Positions 17,947 to 27,138 of a stretch of 64,000 bases of DNA are shown here, piece by piece (within the stretch, counting starts at the first letter, position 1; each line of letters starts with the position of its first letter). Source of the DNA: Chrysogorgia sp. JL179-B06. Its lineage: Eukaryota; Cnidaria; Anthozoa; Scleralcyonacea; Chrysogorgiidae. The position numbers and the translations under genes are program-made. The stretch spans positions 164,001 through 228,000 of the forward strand of contig JAYKKM010000141.1 of assembly GCA_035772405.1 (NCBI GenBank), given 5' to 3'. Under the pieces are notes generated by a model that ran no database searches, was not told the origin of the DNA, and worked only from the letters and a program-made list of their open reading frames with translations.

Positions 17947-18291
17947 ATGGTTGAGGACTCACAGACGGCTGTTGAAGCGAAGATTACGGCTGATGTGAAA
18001 AGTGTTAAGGTGAAGGACCCAAAGCGCGTCGCTGCTGGTAAAAAGTTGGCTGAGATATCGAAAGCTGCGAAAGAAAAGAAAATGCGTGAAATGATAGTCA
18101 ACGAAGAACAGGGTAGTGAGTGGAGCTATGGATATGTTGTCGGAACACTTGGTGTAATCATCGCTGGTGCTTCGTTATGGTACACAATTAGCAGTGAAAA
18201 AGAGACACGACTAGAGCCTGTGAGTACTACACCAGCTGTGTCAGAAAGTTGTAGAACTCGTCGTCCAACACTTGACACATTTGATTCTTAA
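17947..18291 (+). CDS. Small basic membrane protein (114 aa)
   Basis: Residues 1-50 are Lys/Ala rich (DPKRVAAGKKLAEISKAAKEKK), then one transmembrane helix (VVGTLGVIIAGASLWYTI, ~63-80) and a polar tail. It heads a rightward group of three small membrane proteins. The lysine-rich block may contact DNA or capsid proteins. Function unknown. Confidence 0.65.
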   Translation: MVEDSQTAVEAKITADVKSVKVKDPKRVAAGKKLAEISKAAKEKKMREMIVNEEQGSEWSYGYVVGTLGVIIAGASLWYTISSEKETRLEPVSTTPAVSESCRTRRPTLDTFDS

Positions 18292-18314
18292 ACAAAACAC
18301 ACGACAATGTATAT

Positions 18315-18551
18315 ATGTCCGCGATCGATCGAAAAGAACTTATGAACGAATTGTACGATGCGCTACTTGTTACGACTAGCGCTGTGGTAGTGAGTATGAT
18401 CTCTAAAAAGGCTTTGGGAGAACCATTGGGAACACCAGAGACAGTTAAAGGCACAGTGAAACTTGCTGCAGCTGTTGGCGCAGGAACGCTGCTAGTAAAA
18501 TGGATGCAATCGAAAAAGTGGATACCGACAGATCCATTCAAATCAATGTAG
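18315..18551 (+). CDS. Small hydrophobic protein (78 aa)
   Basis: Two hydrophobic stretches (LLVTTSAVVVSMI and VKLAAAVGAGTLLVKWM) are separated by a Gly/Pro turn (GEPLGTPETVKG). It is likely a hairpin membrane protein. ATG 18315 follows a TATATATG run. The next gene starts four bases after its stop. Confidence 0.6.
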   Translation: MSAIDRKELMNELYDALLVTTSAVVVSMISKKALGEPLGTPETVKGTVKLAAAVGAGTLLVKWMQSKKWIPTDPFKSM

Positions 18552-18555
18552 GTTA

Positions 18556-18975
18556 ATGGTGAGTGTTGTGGCTGGAGGGATCTTTAATGCAGTGGCTTTT
18601 GCAGGCGCTGGCTTTATGTTTTCAAAGTTTAATCACACAGGCTATGAGGCTGAGATGGAAAGGCATAACCATGCGTTGGAGCAGTTAGCCAGCGCGAAAG
18701 AAGCGTGGTATGAAAATGAAGTCGCTAAGAAAGATAAGATCCAGCGTTTACGACAACGGCTCTCTGACGCTAACGCTGACATCAATGACACAAGCCGCGC
18801 GTTGGAAGAACTTGGAAGAGCGATGACTATTCAGCACGGCGGACGAGTGTTCACTAACTCCCCGAAGATTGCGGATTACTACCAACCAAGTGCGGAAATG
18901 AAGGAATACCAATTATTGTTTGTTAGCGCGCTAGGCTTGGGTAGTGGAATAGCGCTATGGGTGCTAGTTCGGTGA
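18556..18975 (+). CDS. Coiled-coil protein with two terminal membrane segments (139 aa)
   Basis: An N-terminal hydrophobic segment (GGIFNAVAFAGAGFMF), a long heptad-rich coiled coil at ~35-95 (RLRQRLSDANADINDTSRAL) and a C-terminal hydrophobic segment (LLFVSALGLGSGIALWVLV). It probably spans or clamps a membrane as an oligomer. Function unknown. Confidence 0.65.
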   Translation: MVSVVAGGIFNAVAFAGAGFMFSKFNHTGYEAEMERHNHALEQLASAKEAWYENEVAKKDKIQRLRQRLSDANADINDTSRALEELGRAMTIQHGGRVFTNSPKIADYYQPSAEMKEYQLLFVSALGLGSGIALWVLVR

Positions 18976-19002
18976 AAAAAATGTTGGAGTAGTATAAGAG
19001 TG

Positions 19003-19566
19003 ATGGACAAACTTATGAGGCAGATGAGTTATGGTTACACAATTGACGAAATCGTGAGTGAGACGCAAATTGAGTGTGGAGGCACCTTCAGGCTTTACTA
19101 CTGCTCGGATTGTGACGTTGTGAAACATGTGACTGACTGCGGTGGGTACGCGTGTCCAAAGTGTGGCGACACCGAATGGGGCTACACTCAGAGTTACAGC
19201 GACATGAGACTCACTCGGTTAAAAAGCGTTCACAAACGGTCTTGGTGGATGGGGAGGAGACTACGGAACGTTGTGAAGTATGAACACCTTGAGTTGATAA
19301 AAGAGGACTTCCTGAAAGTTGTCAATGTGCTGCACTCATACAATTTGATAAAGGGTAGAAATGTCAGCAGATACGGATACTACATTATTAGGTTGTGCCA
19401 CAGAAGACGAGTCGAGACACTCAAGAAGGTGTCAGACCTCAAAGACGGGAAGGTGAAAGACTTGTTTGATAACAATCTGTTTGGGGTGGTGTACCCAAAG
19501 CTGGGATGGTGTGAAAGTGGTGACAATTACTACGACGAGTGGTCTAGGAAAAAAATACAAGTGTAG
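19003..19566 (+). CDS. Zinc-ribbon protein, possible VLTF3-like transcription factor
   Basis: An N-terminal zinc ribbon (CSDC at ~34-37, CPKCG at ~51-55), then a basic helical region with many Tyr, Arg and Leu residues (YGYYIIRLCHRRRVETL). A ribbon followed by such a helical domain recalls the poxvirus late transcription factor VLTF3. The match is only suggestive. The longest frame begins with GTG at 19000; ATG 19003 is the likely start. GTATAAGAG lies just upstream. The gene stands 12 bp before PolB. Confidence 0.5.
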   Translation: MDKLMRQMSYGYTIDEIVSETQIECGGTFRLYYCSDCDVVKHVTDCGGYACPKCGDTEWGYTQSYSDMRLTRLKSVHKRSWWMGRRLRNVVKYEHLELIKEDFLKVVNVLHSYNLIKGRNVSRYGYYIIRLCHRRRVETLKKVSDLKDGKVKDLFDNNLFGVVYPKLGWCESGDNYYDEWSRKKIQV

Positions 19567-19578
19567 TATATAGAAGCC

Positions 19579-22500
19579 ATGGGTGACGTCACAGAAAACT
19601 CACTTGTTAGAAATGGTGCAGCCGTTGTAAATCCACTAACAGGTAGAGCAGTCAACGTTCATGGGCGAGTCTACAATCGACTTGTTAGAGACGGCATTTT
19701 TAGCGACACGACAAATGTTAGCACTACTAATCCGCTGACAAACAGGCGAGTTAACGTTGGTAGTCAGACACACAACCGTCTTGTCAGAAACCAGGAGGCA
19801 CAACCCACAGTTGAAGACCATAGCCCACGGCTGTTGAGTCAAGCGCTAAGAGGGTTCACAAGGTCCTATGGAGTCGAAGTAGTTGACGATAGAGACATCA
19901 ATCAGGTGAACGGTAGTAGAAGCGCTGTCATCAACCTTTTGAGACGTGAACTAGGTGAGACCAACGGAATGAAAGTGGTAGAGACAGTTAAGGTCACTTT
20001 TGAGAAAGTTTTAGAACTCAATAAGACCACGTACAAAACTGCCTACTTTAACAGCGAAACGTTCGTCGTCATCAATGAACACGACATCGAGGGTGTCGCC
20101 AATCGTGGGTCGGAACAGATCTTGACGCGGATAGCTGGGTGGTTATCTGAGGGGTCTGGATGGACTATCGACAAAATAGATGCGCACTACGTCAATATCG
20201 CTATTTACAGACCTCTGCGTGGGAGTAGCTACATTGCGTTGCCAAAGGAGCTGCGTAACAGTAAGAAGGGTTTGATAAACGTAAATAACGGTGATGACAA
20301 CGAGTGCTTTAGATGGTGTCACCTCGCACATAAATTCCCTGCTGGAAAAAACTCTGATAGAACGTCGAAGTACGCTAGGCATGTCGGTGAGCTGAATTAT
20401 GACGGAATTGACTTCCCAGTATCAGTCAAAGACTACAACAAGATCGAAAAGGCGAACGATATTAGCATAAATGTTTTTGGGTACGAAAATAAGCAGCCAT
20501 TCCCTGTGTACGTTTCTAAGGAGGTGTACCCTGACCATATGGACTTGTTGTTGATAACTAATGACGTAGGTAACAAGCACTACGTCTACATTCGCGATTT
20601 TAATAAATTCATGCACCGGCAAACAAAGCATGAGGCGAGAAAGCACTTTTGTAGGTATTGTTTGCAGTGCTTCACCCGAGAGGACGTGCTTGAAAGCCAC
20701 ATTGAAGTATGTTTGGTCATTAATGGGAAGCAAGCTATTAAAATGCCGCAAAAAGGTGCGAAAGTGAAATATGAGAATTTTAGCAGACAATTAAATGTAC
20801 CATTTGTGGTGTATGCAGACTTCGAGGCTATCACACAGAAGGTGCACACAACAAGACTGTCAAGCGAGACTAGCTACACAAATGCCTACCAGAGGCACGT
20901 TGACTGTGGCTATGGGTACAAATTAGTTTGTTGCTACGACAACGAGTACAGTAAGCCAGTGAAAGTGTACCGTGGTGAAAACGCAGTTAATAAGTTCATT
21001 GGGGAGATGTTAGAAATTGTCGAATATTGTAAAGAGACATCTGAGAGTCACTTTAACAAAGAGATGATACTGACTGACGACGATAAGAAGAATTTCGACG
21101 AGGCTAAGAGTTGTCATATTTGCAGCGTTGAGTACACTAGCGCCGACGTTAGAGTGAGAGACCACTGTCACGTGTCAGGTAAGTACAGAGGGTCCGCGCA
21201 TCGTGACTGTAATGTGAACTTTAAGTTGACTGATAAAATTCCTGTGATCTTTCATAACTTACGTGGCTACGATAGTCACTTCATCATGCAGGAGATTGGC
21301 AAGTTTGGTCAAGACATAAATGTGATACCAAACAACATGGAGAAGTACATGGCGTTCATGCTTGGGAAAAACTTGGTATTTTTGGATAGCTTTCAGTTCA
21401 TGAGTAGTGGTCTAGACAACTTGGTGAAGAACCTACCAAGGGACGCTTTCAAATACACGTCAGAAGTGTTTCGTGACGACGGGTTGGCACTTATGACAAG
21501 AAAGGGGGTCTACCCCTACGATTACATGGACTCCTTTAGTAAATTCGATGAACGCGAGCTACCCTCTAAAAAAGACTTTTACAGCATTCTGAATGATGAG
21601 CACATTACGGAAGAAATGCACGAGCGCGCCATCGATGTGTGGGACTACTTCGACGTTAAAAATATGGGTGGGTACCACGACCTGTATTTGAAAAGCGATG
21701 TGCTCTTGCTCGCCGACGTTTTTGAGAACTTTAGAAAGACGTGCCATCGCGAGTATAAATTAGACCCTTGCCATTATTTCACGTCGCCTGGATTGGCTTG
21801 GGATGCCATGTTAAAGATGACTGGAGTAGAACTCGAGTTATTGTCCGACATTGACATGTTCCAGTTCGTAGAATTAGGTATGCGTGGTGGTGTGAGCTAC
21901 ATATGCAACAGACATGGCGTGGCGAATAATAAATACATGAAGGGGTACGACGAAACGCAAGAGTCGAAGTATTTGATGTACCTTGACGCCAACAATTTGT
22001 ATGGGTGGGCAATGAGTCAAAGTCTACCCACGGGAGGCTTCAAGTGGTTGACTGAGAAAGAAATAAAAAAGGTTAATTTATGTGACTACCACGACGGTAG
22101 TAAAAAGGGCTTACTGCTTGAAGTCGACTTGGAGTATCCAGCCCATTTGCATGACCTACACAACGATTACCCGTTGGCTCCTGAGAAGATGGAGATAACC
22201 GTCGACATGTTGTCGGAGTACTGCACAAAAATCAAAAATAAGTTTAACGTGAGTGTTGGTGGTGTAAAGAAGCTGGTGACTAATTTGATGGACAAAAAAA
22301 AATATGTGTGTCACTATGGAAATCTGCAGTTGTATATGGATCTTGGGTTAAAAATCAAAAAGACTCGTAGGGTCCTACAGTTTGACCAGTCCAAGTGGTT
22401 GGGTAAGTACATCGACTTTAACACAGTCAAAAGAACCGCAGCTAAGAACGCTTTCGAGAAGGACTTCTTCAAGTTGATGAACAACAGTGTGTTTGGAAAA

Positions 22501-23283
22501 ACAATGGAAAATTTGAGGAAGCGCGTTGATGTGAGACTAGTGACAACTGCTGGGAAATTAGAAAAGCTCGTCTCGAAGCCAACGTTTGTGTCTTGCAAAA
22601 TATTTAGCGAGAATTTAGTCGCTGTCCACAAAGTTAAAGAAACGTTGACACTAAATCGACCTGCGTACGTGGGTATGTGCATACTAGACTTGAGCAAAAC
22701 TCTGATGTATGATTTTCACTATAACTACATTATGAAAAAGTACTCTAGCGACACTTGCAGATTACACTTCACCGACACTGACAGTCTGCTGTACACAATC
22801 AAAACTAATGACGTTTATTCCGACTTTATGATGGAGCGCGAAAAGTTTGACAATAGCGACTACCCTGCAGACAACCCATTCGCTTTCAAAGAGAACAAGA
22901 AAGTTATTGGTAAGATGAAAGACGAGTGCGCTGGAACGCCAATTATTGAGTTCGTTGGGTTGCGTAGTAAAATGTACAGTTATTTGAAAGAGGATGGAGG
23001 TGGTGGGAAAACTGCAAAAGGTATTAGAAAAAATATAATTAAAAAGGTAATCAGACACGAAGATTACAAAAGTGTGTTACTTGAGCAGAAACAATTGCGA
23101 CACACAATGAAGACCATTAGAAGTGTCAAACATCAGATTGGTAGTTATGAAATTAATAAAGTATCGCTGTCCTGCTTTGACGACAAACGATACCTTTTAG
23201 AGAATGGTATTGACTCCTACGCGTATGGCCACAAAAACATTGTAGTGAGAGACACCACTGAGAGTAGTGAACAAACAGACTAA
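19579..23283 (+). CDS. POLB: Protein-primed family B DNA polymerase
   Basis: A 1234-residue replicative polymerase. Exonuclease motifs are YADFEAI (~411), NLRGYDSHF (~560) and YLKSDVLLLADV (~702). Polymerase motifs are A, LDANNLYGW (~800); B, KLMNNSVFGK (~966); and C, FTDTDS (~1064). A C2HC-type finger is at ~357-380. The N-terminus carries two NPLT.R..N repeats (residues ~11-33 and ~45-67) resembling the viral 2-cysteine adaptor domain but without the cysteines. A DDNECFRW motif (~238) and a later KHYVYI resemble an OTU-like Cys/His pair; this is speculative. The start follows GTATATAG. Its last codons lie within the right terminal repeat. All catalytic residues are intact. Confidence 0.96.
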   Translation: MGDVTENSLVRNGAAVVNPLTGRAVNVHGRVYNRLVRDGIFSDTTNVSTTNPLTNRRVNVGSQTHNRLVRNQEAQPTVEDHSPRLLSQALRGFTRSYGVEVVDDRDINQVNGSRSAVINLLRRELGETNGMKVVETVKVTFEKVLELNKTTYKTAYFNSETFVVINEHDIEGVANRGSEQILTRIAGWLSEGSGWTIDKIDAHYVNIAIYRPLRGSSYIALPKELRNSKKGLINVNNGDDNECFRWCHLAHKFPAGKNSDRTSKYARHVGELNYDGIDFPVSVKDYNKIEKANDISINVFGYENKQPFPVYVSKEVYPDHMDLLLITNDVGNKHYVYIRDFNKFMHRQTKHEARKHFCRYCLQCFTREDVLESHIEVCLVINGKQAIKMPQKGAKVKYENFSRQLNVPFVVYADFEAITQKVHTTRLSSETSYTNAYQRHVDCGYGYKLVCCYDNEYSKPVKVYRGENAVNKFIGEMLEIVEYCKETSESHFNKEMILTDDDKKNFDEAKSCHICSVEYTSADVRVRDHCHVSGKYRGSAHRDCNVNFKLTDKIPVIFHNLRGYDSHFIMQEIGKFGQDINVIPNNMEKYMAFMLGKNLVFLDSFQFMSSGLDNLVKNLPRDAFKYTSEVFRDDGLALMTRKGVYPYDYMDSFSKFDERELPSKKDFYSILNDEHITEEMHERAIDVWDYFDVKNMGGYHDLYLKSDVLLLADVFENFRKTCHREYKLDPCHYFTSPGLAWDAMLKMTGVELELLSDIDMFQFVELGMRGGVSYICNRHGVANNKYMKGYDETQESKYLMYLDANNLYGWAMSQSLPTGGFKWLTEKEIKKVNLCDYHDGSKKGLLLEVDLEYPAHLHDLHNDYPLAPEKMEITVDMLSEYCTKIKNKFNVSVGGVKKLVTNLMDKKKYVCHYGNLQLYMDLGLKIKKTRRVLQFDQSKWLGKYIDFNTVKRTAAKNAFEKDFFKLMNNSVFGKTMENLRKRVDVRLVTTAGKLEKLVSKPTFVSCKIFSENLVAVHKVKETLTLNRPAYVGMCILDLSKTLMYDFHYNYIMKKYSSDTCRLHFTDTDSLLYTIKTNDVYSDFMMEREKFDNSDYPADNPFAFKENKKVIGKMKDECAGTPIIEFVGLRSKMYSYLKEDGGGGKTAKGIRKNIIKKVIRHEDYKSVLLEQKQLRHTMKTIRSVKHQIGSYEINKVSLSCFDDKRYLLENGIDSYAYGHKNIVVRDTTESSEQTD

Positions 23284-23367
23284 TTCGTAGAGTAGTTGGC
23301 TATTTGTTAGCTAATGTTGTTAGCCGATCAAAAGAGCGCCATTTCGCTATCCATTTGGATAAACATC

Positions 23368-23399
23368 ACCACTAGAATCAAAATCTAGTGGTTTTTTTT
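23368..23399 (+). terminator. Hairpin with T-run after PolB
   Basis: ACCACTAGA and TCTAGTGGT pair around a 7-nt loop, followed by eight T residues, about 85 bp after the PolB stop. It mirrors the structure at 5093-5117. Hairpin-directed transcript ends are known in mimiviruses; whether that applies here is inference. Confidence 0.5.
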
Positions 23400-23450
23400 C
23401 GCGCGTGAATTTGTGAGACAGCAGCAGAACGTGTTGGTGGTTTGTTGAAC

Positions 23451-23603
23451 AAAAATGTGAAAATGCTAAAATGACACCTTCTACTTTTTTAAATGTGTGA
23501 AAACGTTGAAGTGGCACACTATGCCTTTTTTAAATACGTGAAAATGTTGAAACGACACTTTCTACTTTTTAAAGACGTGAAAATGATGAAACGACACATT
23601 CTA
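23451..23603. repeat. Subterminal ~40-bp tandem repeats, right
   Basis: The inverted copy of the four iteron-like units at 4882-5034. Confidence 0.8.
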
Positions 23604-23696
23604 GCTTTAAATTTAGCGAAAACAGTTATTTTAGTATTTCTTATCAATTGAGTGGGAAACATGGGAGAGGTGTTTAGATTGGCTAATGATTGCCAT

Positions 23697-23856
23697 AGTA
23701 GTATAGAGAGTGGCGGTACGAGTTAGTCAACGTCGATTGTAAAACATAAACACCAAAACATTGCTGAGTTGTGGCTCGACACAAATTTGGTGATGTTTTG
23801 GTGTTTATATTACGGTTGACGTTGACTGAGCTCGTACCGCCACTCTCTATACTACT
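23697..23856. repeat. Terminal palindrome (hairpin-forming end), right
   Basis: A 160-bp imperfect palindrome that is the exact inverted copy of 4629-4788. The mismatch pattern is the same, so the two ends are in matching orientation relative to the element. Confidence 0.9.
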
Positions 23857-23862
23857 CATCTC
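23857..23862. repeat. Polinton target-site duplication, right
   Basis: CATCTC, identical to 4623-4628. Confidence 0.95.
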
Positions 23863-24878
23863 CACTGCCAAGAGTCTGTGTGTTGGACAGCTGGTTATGT
23901 TACCTCGCACCATACAGGTTCTTTTTTTGCCAGTTTAGGATATACCAGAAAAGGACACAATAGTTTGTTCCAAATCTTTATTAATTATTAGAGGTTGGGT
24001 TATTGAAACCCTAACAGCTTGTCTGAAACTTATTCGTATCTGACTTCGTTCTCTTTGTTGCGGTACTCACTCGTAACCATCAACAAAACATGTATTATTT
24101 ATCTCATGTGCGGTCTGTATTATATTTTACACTCTTGGTGTTCTCAGTCAAGTTACATTTACCGATAATTAGTTCATCCTGTCTGCGATAAACTAAATAC
24201 TGCTGACGTCAAATGTTTAACAGTTTAACTATCTAACAGTTACATTGAAAGCGAAAGAGGCATATCTTCACCAACCTAAATATGTTGGATCAGAGAACCT
24301 CCACATGCAAGAAGCTGTTCTTGCTGATCCATCAAGCACCACTAAATTTGTGTTATGGCAGATCTTTGTTGGTACTCTGCAACAAGGAAGCACCTATTCG
24401 TTTCATGATCTGCAGGTGAAAAAAGACAAGTACAGTGGTGAAGTATTTCTAAATACAGCAATGTCTGGTAGCAGAATCACAACTGATCAACCCTTCGAAG
24501 AGATGTTGGCCGTAGCGGTAGATTTGCCAAGTACAACAACCTGTGTGGAACTGAAAGGGATTGATAAAGTTGCTGTTTATTTGTCTTGTTACAAATGCAA
24601 AAAGAAGGTTGAAGACACCCAGTCAAAGAATGTCACATGCTCAAACTGCCATTTCAATAAACAAAGAAATCGGCATGTCAGAAGCATTGCTATGCGCAAA
24701 TAGTTGTTGAGGCTGTCACGAAGAAAAGAGTTGTCCTCACCTTGTTTGATGAGGCGGTGGCAATGACCTGGCAGATCTAAGCAAAGATGTCATCGAGGAT
24801 AAGCTACTCAACCTGCCAGATCCCTTTATGGTTACGTTCAATAAACATTCCAAAGTTGTTTCGAACATTTCAGTATAA
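23863..24878 (+). pseudogene. RPA-like OB-fold protein, 3' part
   Basis: Directly after the duplication the frame broken at 4628 continues (STAKSLCVGQLV, an OB-fold entry strand) to about 23917. A CAG|GT donor follows, and a TAACAG acceptor at ~24239 opens a second exon, although the phase is off by one. The exon reads LKAKEAYLHQPKY... FVLWQIF, then a zinc ribbon CYKCKKKV...CSNC like that of RPA70. Two later frameshifts (about 24700 and 24770) move the reading frame before a final stop at 24878. These breaks show a decayed member of a repetitive family. Confidence 0.55.
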
Positions 24879-25115
24879 ATTATACTATTTAAAAAACTTG
24901 TCTGAACAATATTTTTTTAAGTTGTGTCTGTTTCAAATTAAGTTTCTGTTAGGGGTGGTTAATGTTAATCTTCAAATAAAAGCTTGTTTTTAAACTGTGT
25001 ACATTACATGCAGTTGGTAATTTGGTACTCCCTGTGAACTTTGATATTGTGAAAGTTATGAAATAACGGGAATCCATGTGATTATAATAGCTGGTTCTAT
25101 TAGCCCAATACATAG

Positions 25116-26010
25116 GGGCCGTTTACACGAGCCCGGGTTGGGAGCCGACTCGGGTCGGCTTACCACCCATGGTTATTTATTTTTCTCGTTTACACGAACC
25201 CGGGTTGGTTGTTATTTGAGATTTATTTTTCCAACCTGGGTCAGCTTTGCTCAACCCGGGTTGGAAAGGTTTTTCTGGCCGCGCGAAGCGCTGGTGTCGA
25301 TGGCGGACAACAACCGAAGTGATTCTGAAAGACGTCGTAAGCAAGTCGTTATTTCTGCTTCGGCGATTCTTATCATGCTTTTAGCCGTTGACCTTGTGCC
25401 ATATTTTGTTACAGTACGGTTGTTTGCCTTTCGAATGGCGTGGATTTTTTCTTTTATCCTGTTGTATCCTTTCTTTATCAGAGATTTCGCAACGGCCACA
25501 TCAGTTTGTAAATATTTCTTCTGCTCTGTCGTCAGATATTCTACATCCCGATTGACTTCAGGCAATTCCACGGGGCCAAAGTCTTCAAATTCAAACCCAT
25601 TGCCATGCGTTCGCGTATACGAGAATACAACGCAACTAGATACAGTACATCTGATTGAAGTCGACGTTTTGATAATCCATATCAGATTTATAATCTTTTA
25701 GACAGACGATCAAATATTCGACCTTATCGCTCGACCACTGCCATTGAGGAGTTTTTTCTTTACGAGCGCTCGAACTTGCCATGCTTGCACCAGACATACG
25801 AAATGACTGCTTCGGCTTGGTGCGGAAAAACGGAAACTGACCCGGGTATCGTATTGTCGACCCGTGTTTACATGAAGAAATTAACAAAAATTTCACACCT
25901 TCACACGTCGCCAACCTGGGTCTTGAAGAGGGTCACCCGGCAAGACGGGTTGACCCGGCTGTCGTGTAAACGCTAACAGGAGTTTATTCGCAGACGGGTA
26001 TAAACGGCCC
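25116..26010. mobile_element. Truncated PIF/Harbinger-like element
   Basis: GGGCCGTTTA at 25116 is repeated inverted as TAAACGGCCC at 26001-26010. Subterminal CCCGGGTTGG copies also occur at both ends. Inside on the minus strand (25636-25914 and 25251-25571) are pieces of a Myb/SANT-like protein (W.SSDKVEYLIVCLKDYKS), broken by a stop between the pieces. No transposase is present. The target duplication is unclear. Confidence 0.6.
25251..25914 (-). pseudogene. Myb/SANT-like accessory protein fragments
   Basis: Residues near the start of the upstream piece (WQWSSDKVEYLIVCLKDYKS) match the Myb/SANT-like DNA-binding proteins that accompany Harbinger transposases. The downstream piece is Lys/Arg rich and coiled. 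A stop codon at about 25636 separates the two. Confidence 0.5.
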
Positions 26011-26161
26011 AATAGAAATAAGTCTATTATTTCTATGGCCCAATATTGACGCCACAGGCCCAATTTTCTGCTGCAGGGATTACAGTTGTTGACTATTATG
26101 CAGCAGGTAACACTTGCTTATATACTGTAATATATTTGTTTTAAAATCTCTTACCTTAGTA

Positions 26162-26235
26162 CATTTGGTTCAGAGGATTATATAATATTCAGTCATACCA
26201 TTTGGTTCAGATGATTATATAATATTCAATCATAC
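26162..26235. repeat. 37-bp tandem repeat x2
   Basis: Two near-identical units beginning CATTTGGTTCAGA, each containing the palindrome ATTATATAAT. Confidence 0.85.
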
Positions 26236-26404
26236 ACTACAGTTATTACAGTGTTGTTAAAACATATGCTTCGAAGGCTAAAGAAACGATAGAAAATATC
26301 GCTACATCAAGTAAACATACTCCACTCCTTCGCCGACGCCATCTTGCTGTTGCTCGCCTAAGCATTACGTCATTGCTAACAAACCTAACAAACCTAACAA
26401 ACGT

Positions 26405-26454
26405 TCACGCATAGCCTCCTCCGCAGGCAACTCTGTGGCTTCTTTTATCCGAGT
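26405..26454. repeat. Long inverted repeat arm, left
   Basis: Reverse-complement match to 30314-30364 (GCCTCCTCCGCAGG pairing with CTGCGGAGGAGGC, and AGCCACAGAGTT). Weaker similarity extends to about 26620 and 30190. The arms bracket the Harbinger element, perhaps as two inverted copies of one exon. Confidence 0.6.
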
Positions 26455-26757
26455 CTTATCGACCTATAAGGCTGTACGAGCAATGTTTTCGTTGGGATTG
26501 CAGGGAAGTATAGGGATTGTGAAGGGATTGATTGACGAAGAGGGGACAGCAGGGGATTGGGGAAGAAATAAAAGAGAGAGTAGCCTGCCAAAAATCGACA
26601 TGGTCAGTGTGATCTGCGCATATCAAACGCGCATGCTAAAATGTACATTTATTTTGTCCTACCCTTCCCTAGTAAAGTAATAGTACTCTCGCGATCGAAG
26701 GTCTTCGCAAGCGCGTGAAAGCTCTCTGCCGTCCATCCACTTTGGCCTCGTAAAGCG

Positions 26758-26974
26758 TTGAACTTTACAGTGAAAGGAAGTAAAATAGAGTCGCTGGTAC
26801 AAGCAAGCTCACATTTTGAGGCCGCTACGAGATTTGCCTTTTGCCTAAAAGAAATTCGCCATAATTTTCCAACCGAAGGCAAAGCCGAAGTGATCAATGA
26901 AAGAAGTGATCGCTATGTTTACAACATCAAGATCGATGACAACAAACAACTTGGTACACTTGTTGAACTAAATA
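26758..26974 (+). pseudogene. Unknown ORF interrupted by Harbinger, 5' part
   Basis: An open frame (MNFTVKGSK... YNIKIDDNK) runs to the left end of the Harbinger element. The frame resumes in phase after the element at 29669 and ends at 29812. Its second half recurs in a tandem copy at 29854-30035. No domain recognised. Confidence 0.45.
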
Positions 26975-27138
26975 GGGACTTTAAGATTCGGCAACGCGGC
27001 GGCTGTAAAACGCCAACGGAAGTAATTAGTACTAAATTCGGCTCAGTGCGCATGCGTCGCTTATGAATGCATCGCGTCGGCGTCATTCAAGAACGTGGGA
27101 AAGTTACATCTAGCGTTCTTGATAGAACGCGACTATCC

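Larger units (their letters stand above)
4629..23856. mobile_element. Complete Polinton/Maverick (adintovirus-like) element, 19,228 bp
   Basis: The element has 601-bp terminal inverted repeats, a perfect 6-bp target duplication, and about 22 genes. It encodes protein-primed DNA polymerase B, a retroviral-type integrase with chromodomain, an FtsK/HerA-type packaging ATPase and a probable double-jelly-roll capsid protein, which is the defining gene set of virus-like Polintons. It also carries thymidine kinase, a fibre-like protein and a Bro-N/VRR-NUC protein. The inverted repeats are identical over almost all their length, which suggests recent insertion. All core genes are open and unbroken. 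No adenain-type protease was recognised. Confidence 0.96.
23256..23856. repeat. Polinton terminal inverted repeat, right
   Basis: Reverse complement of 4629-5229, ending CTCTATACTACT. It includes the PolB C-terminal codons, the hairpin terminator, the ~40-bp repeats and the terminal palindrome. Confidence 0.95.

Noticed and set aside
25078..25701. 207-codon plus-strand frame
   Set aside because: Antisense to Myb/SANT-like fragments of a Harbinger relic and without recognisable domain content.
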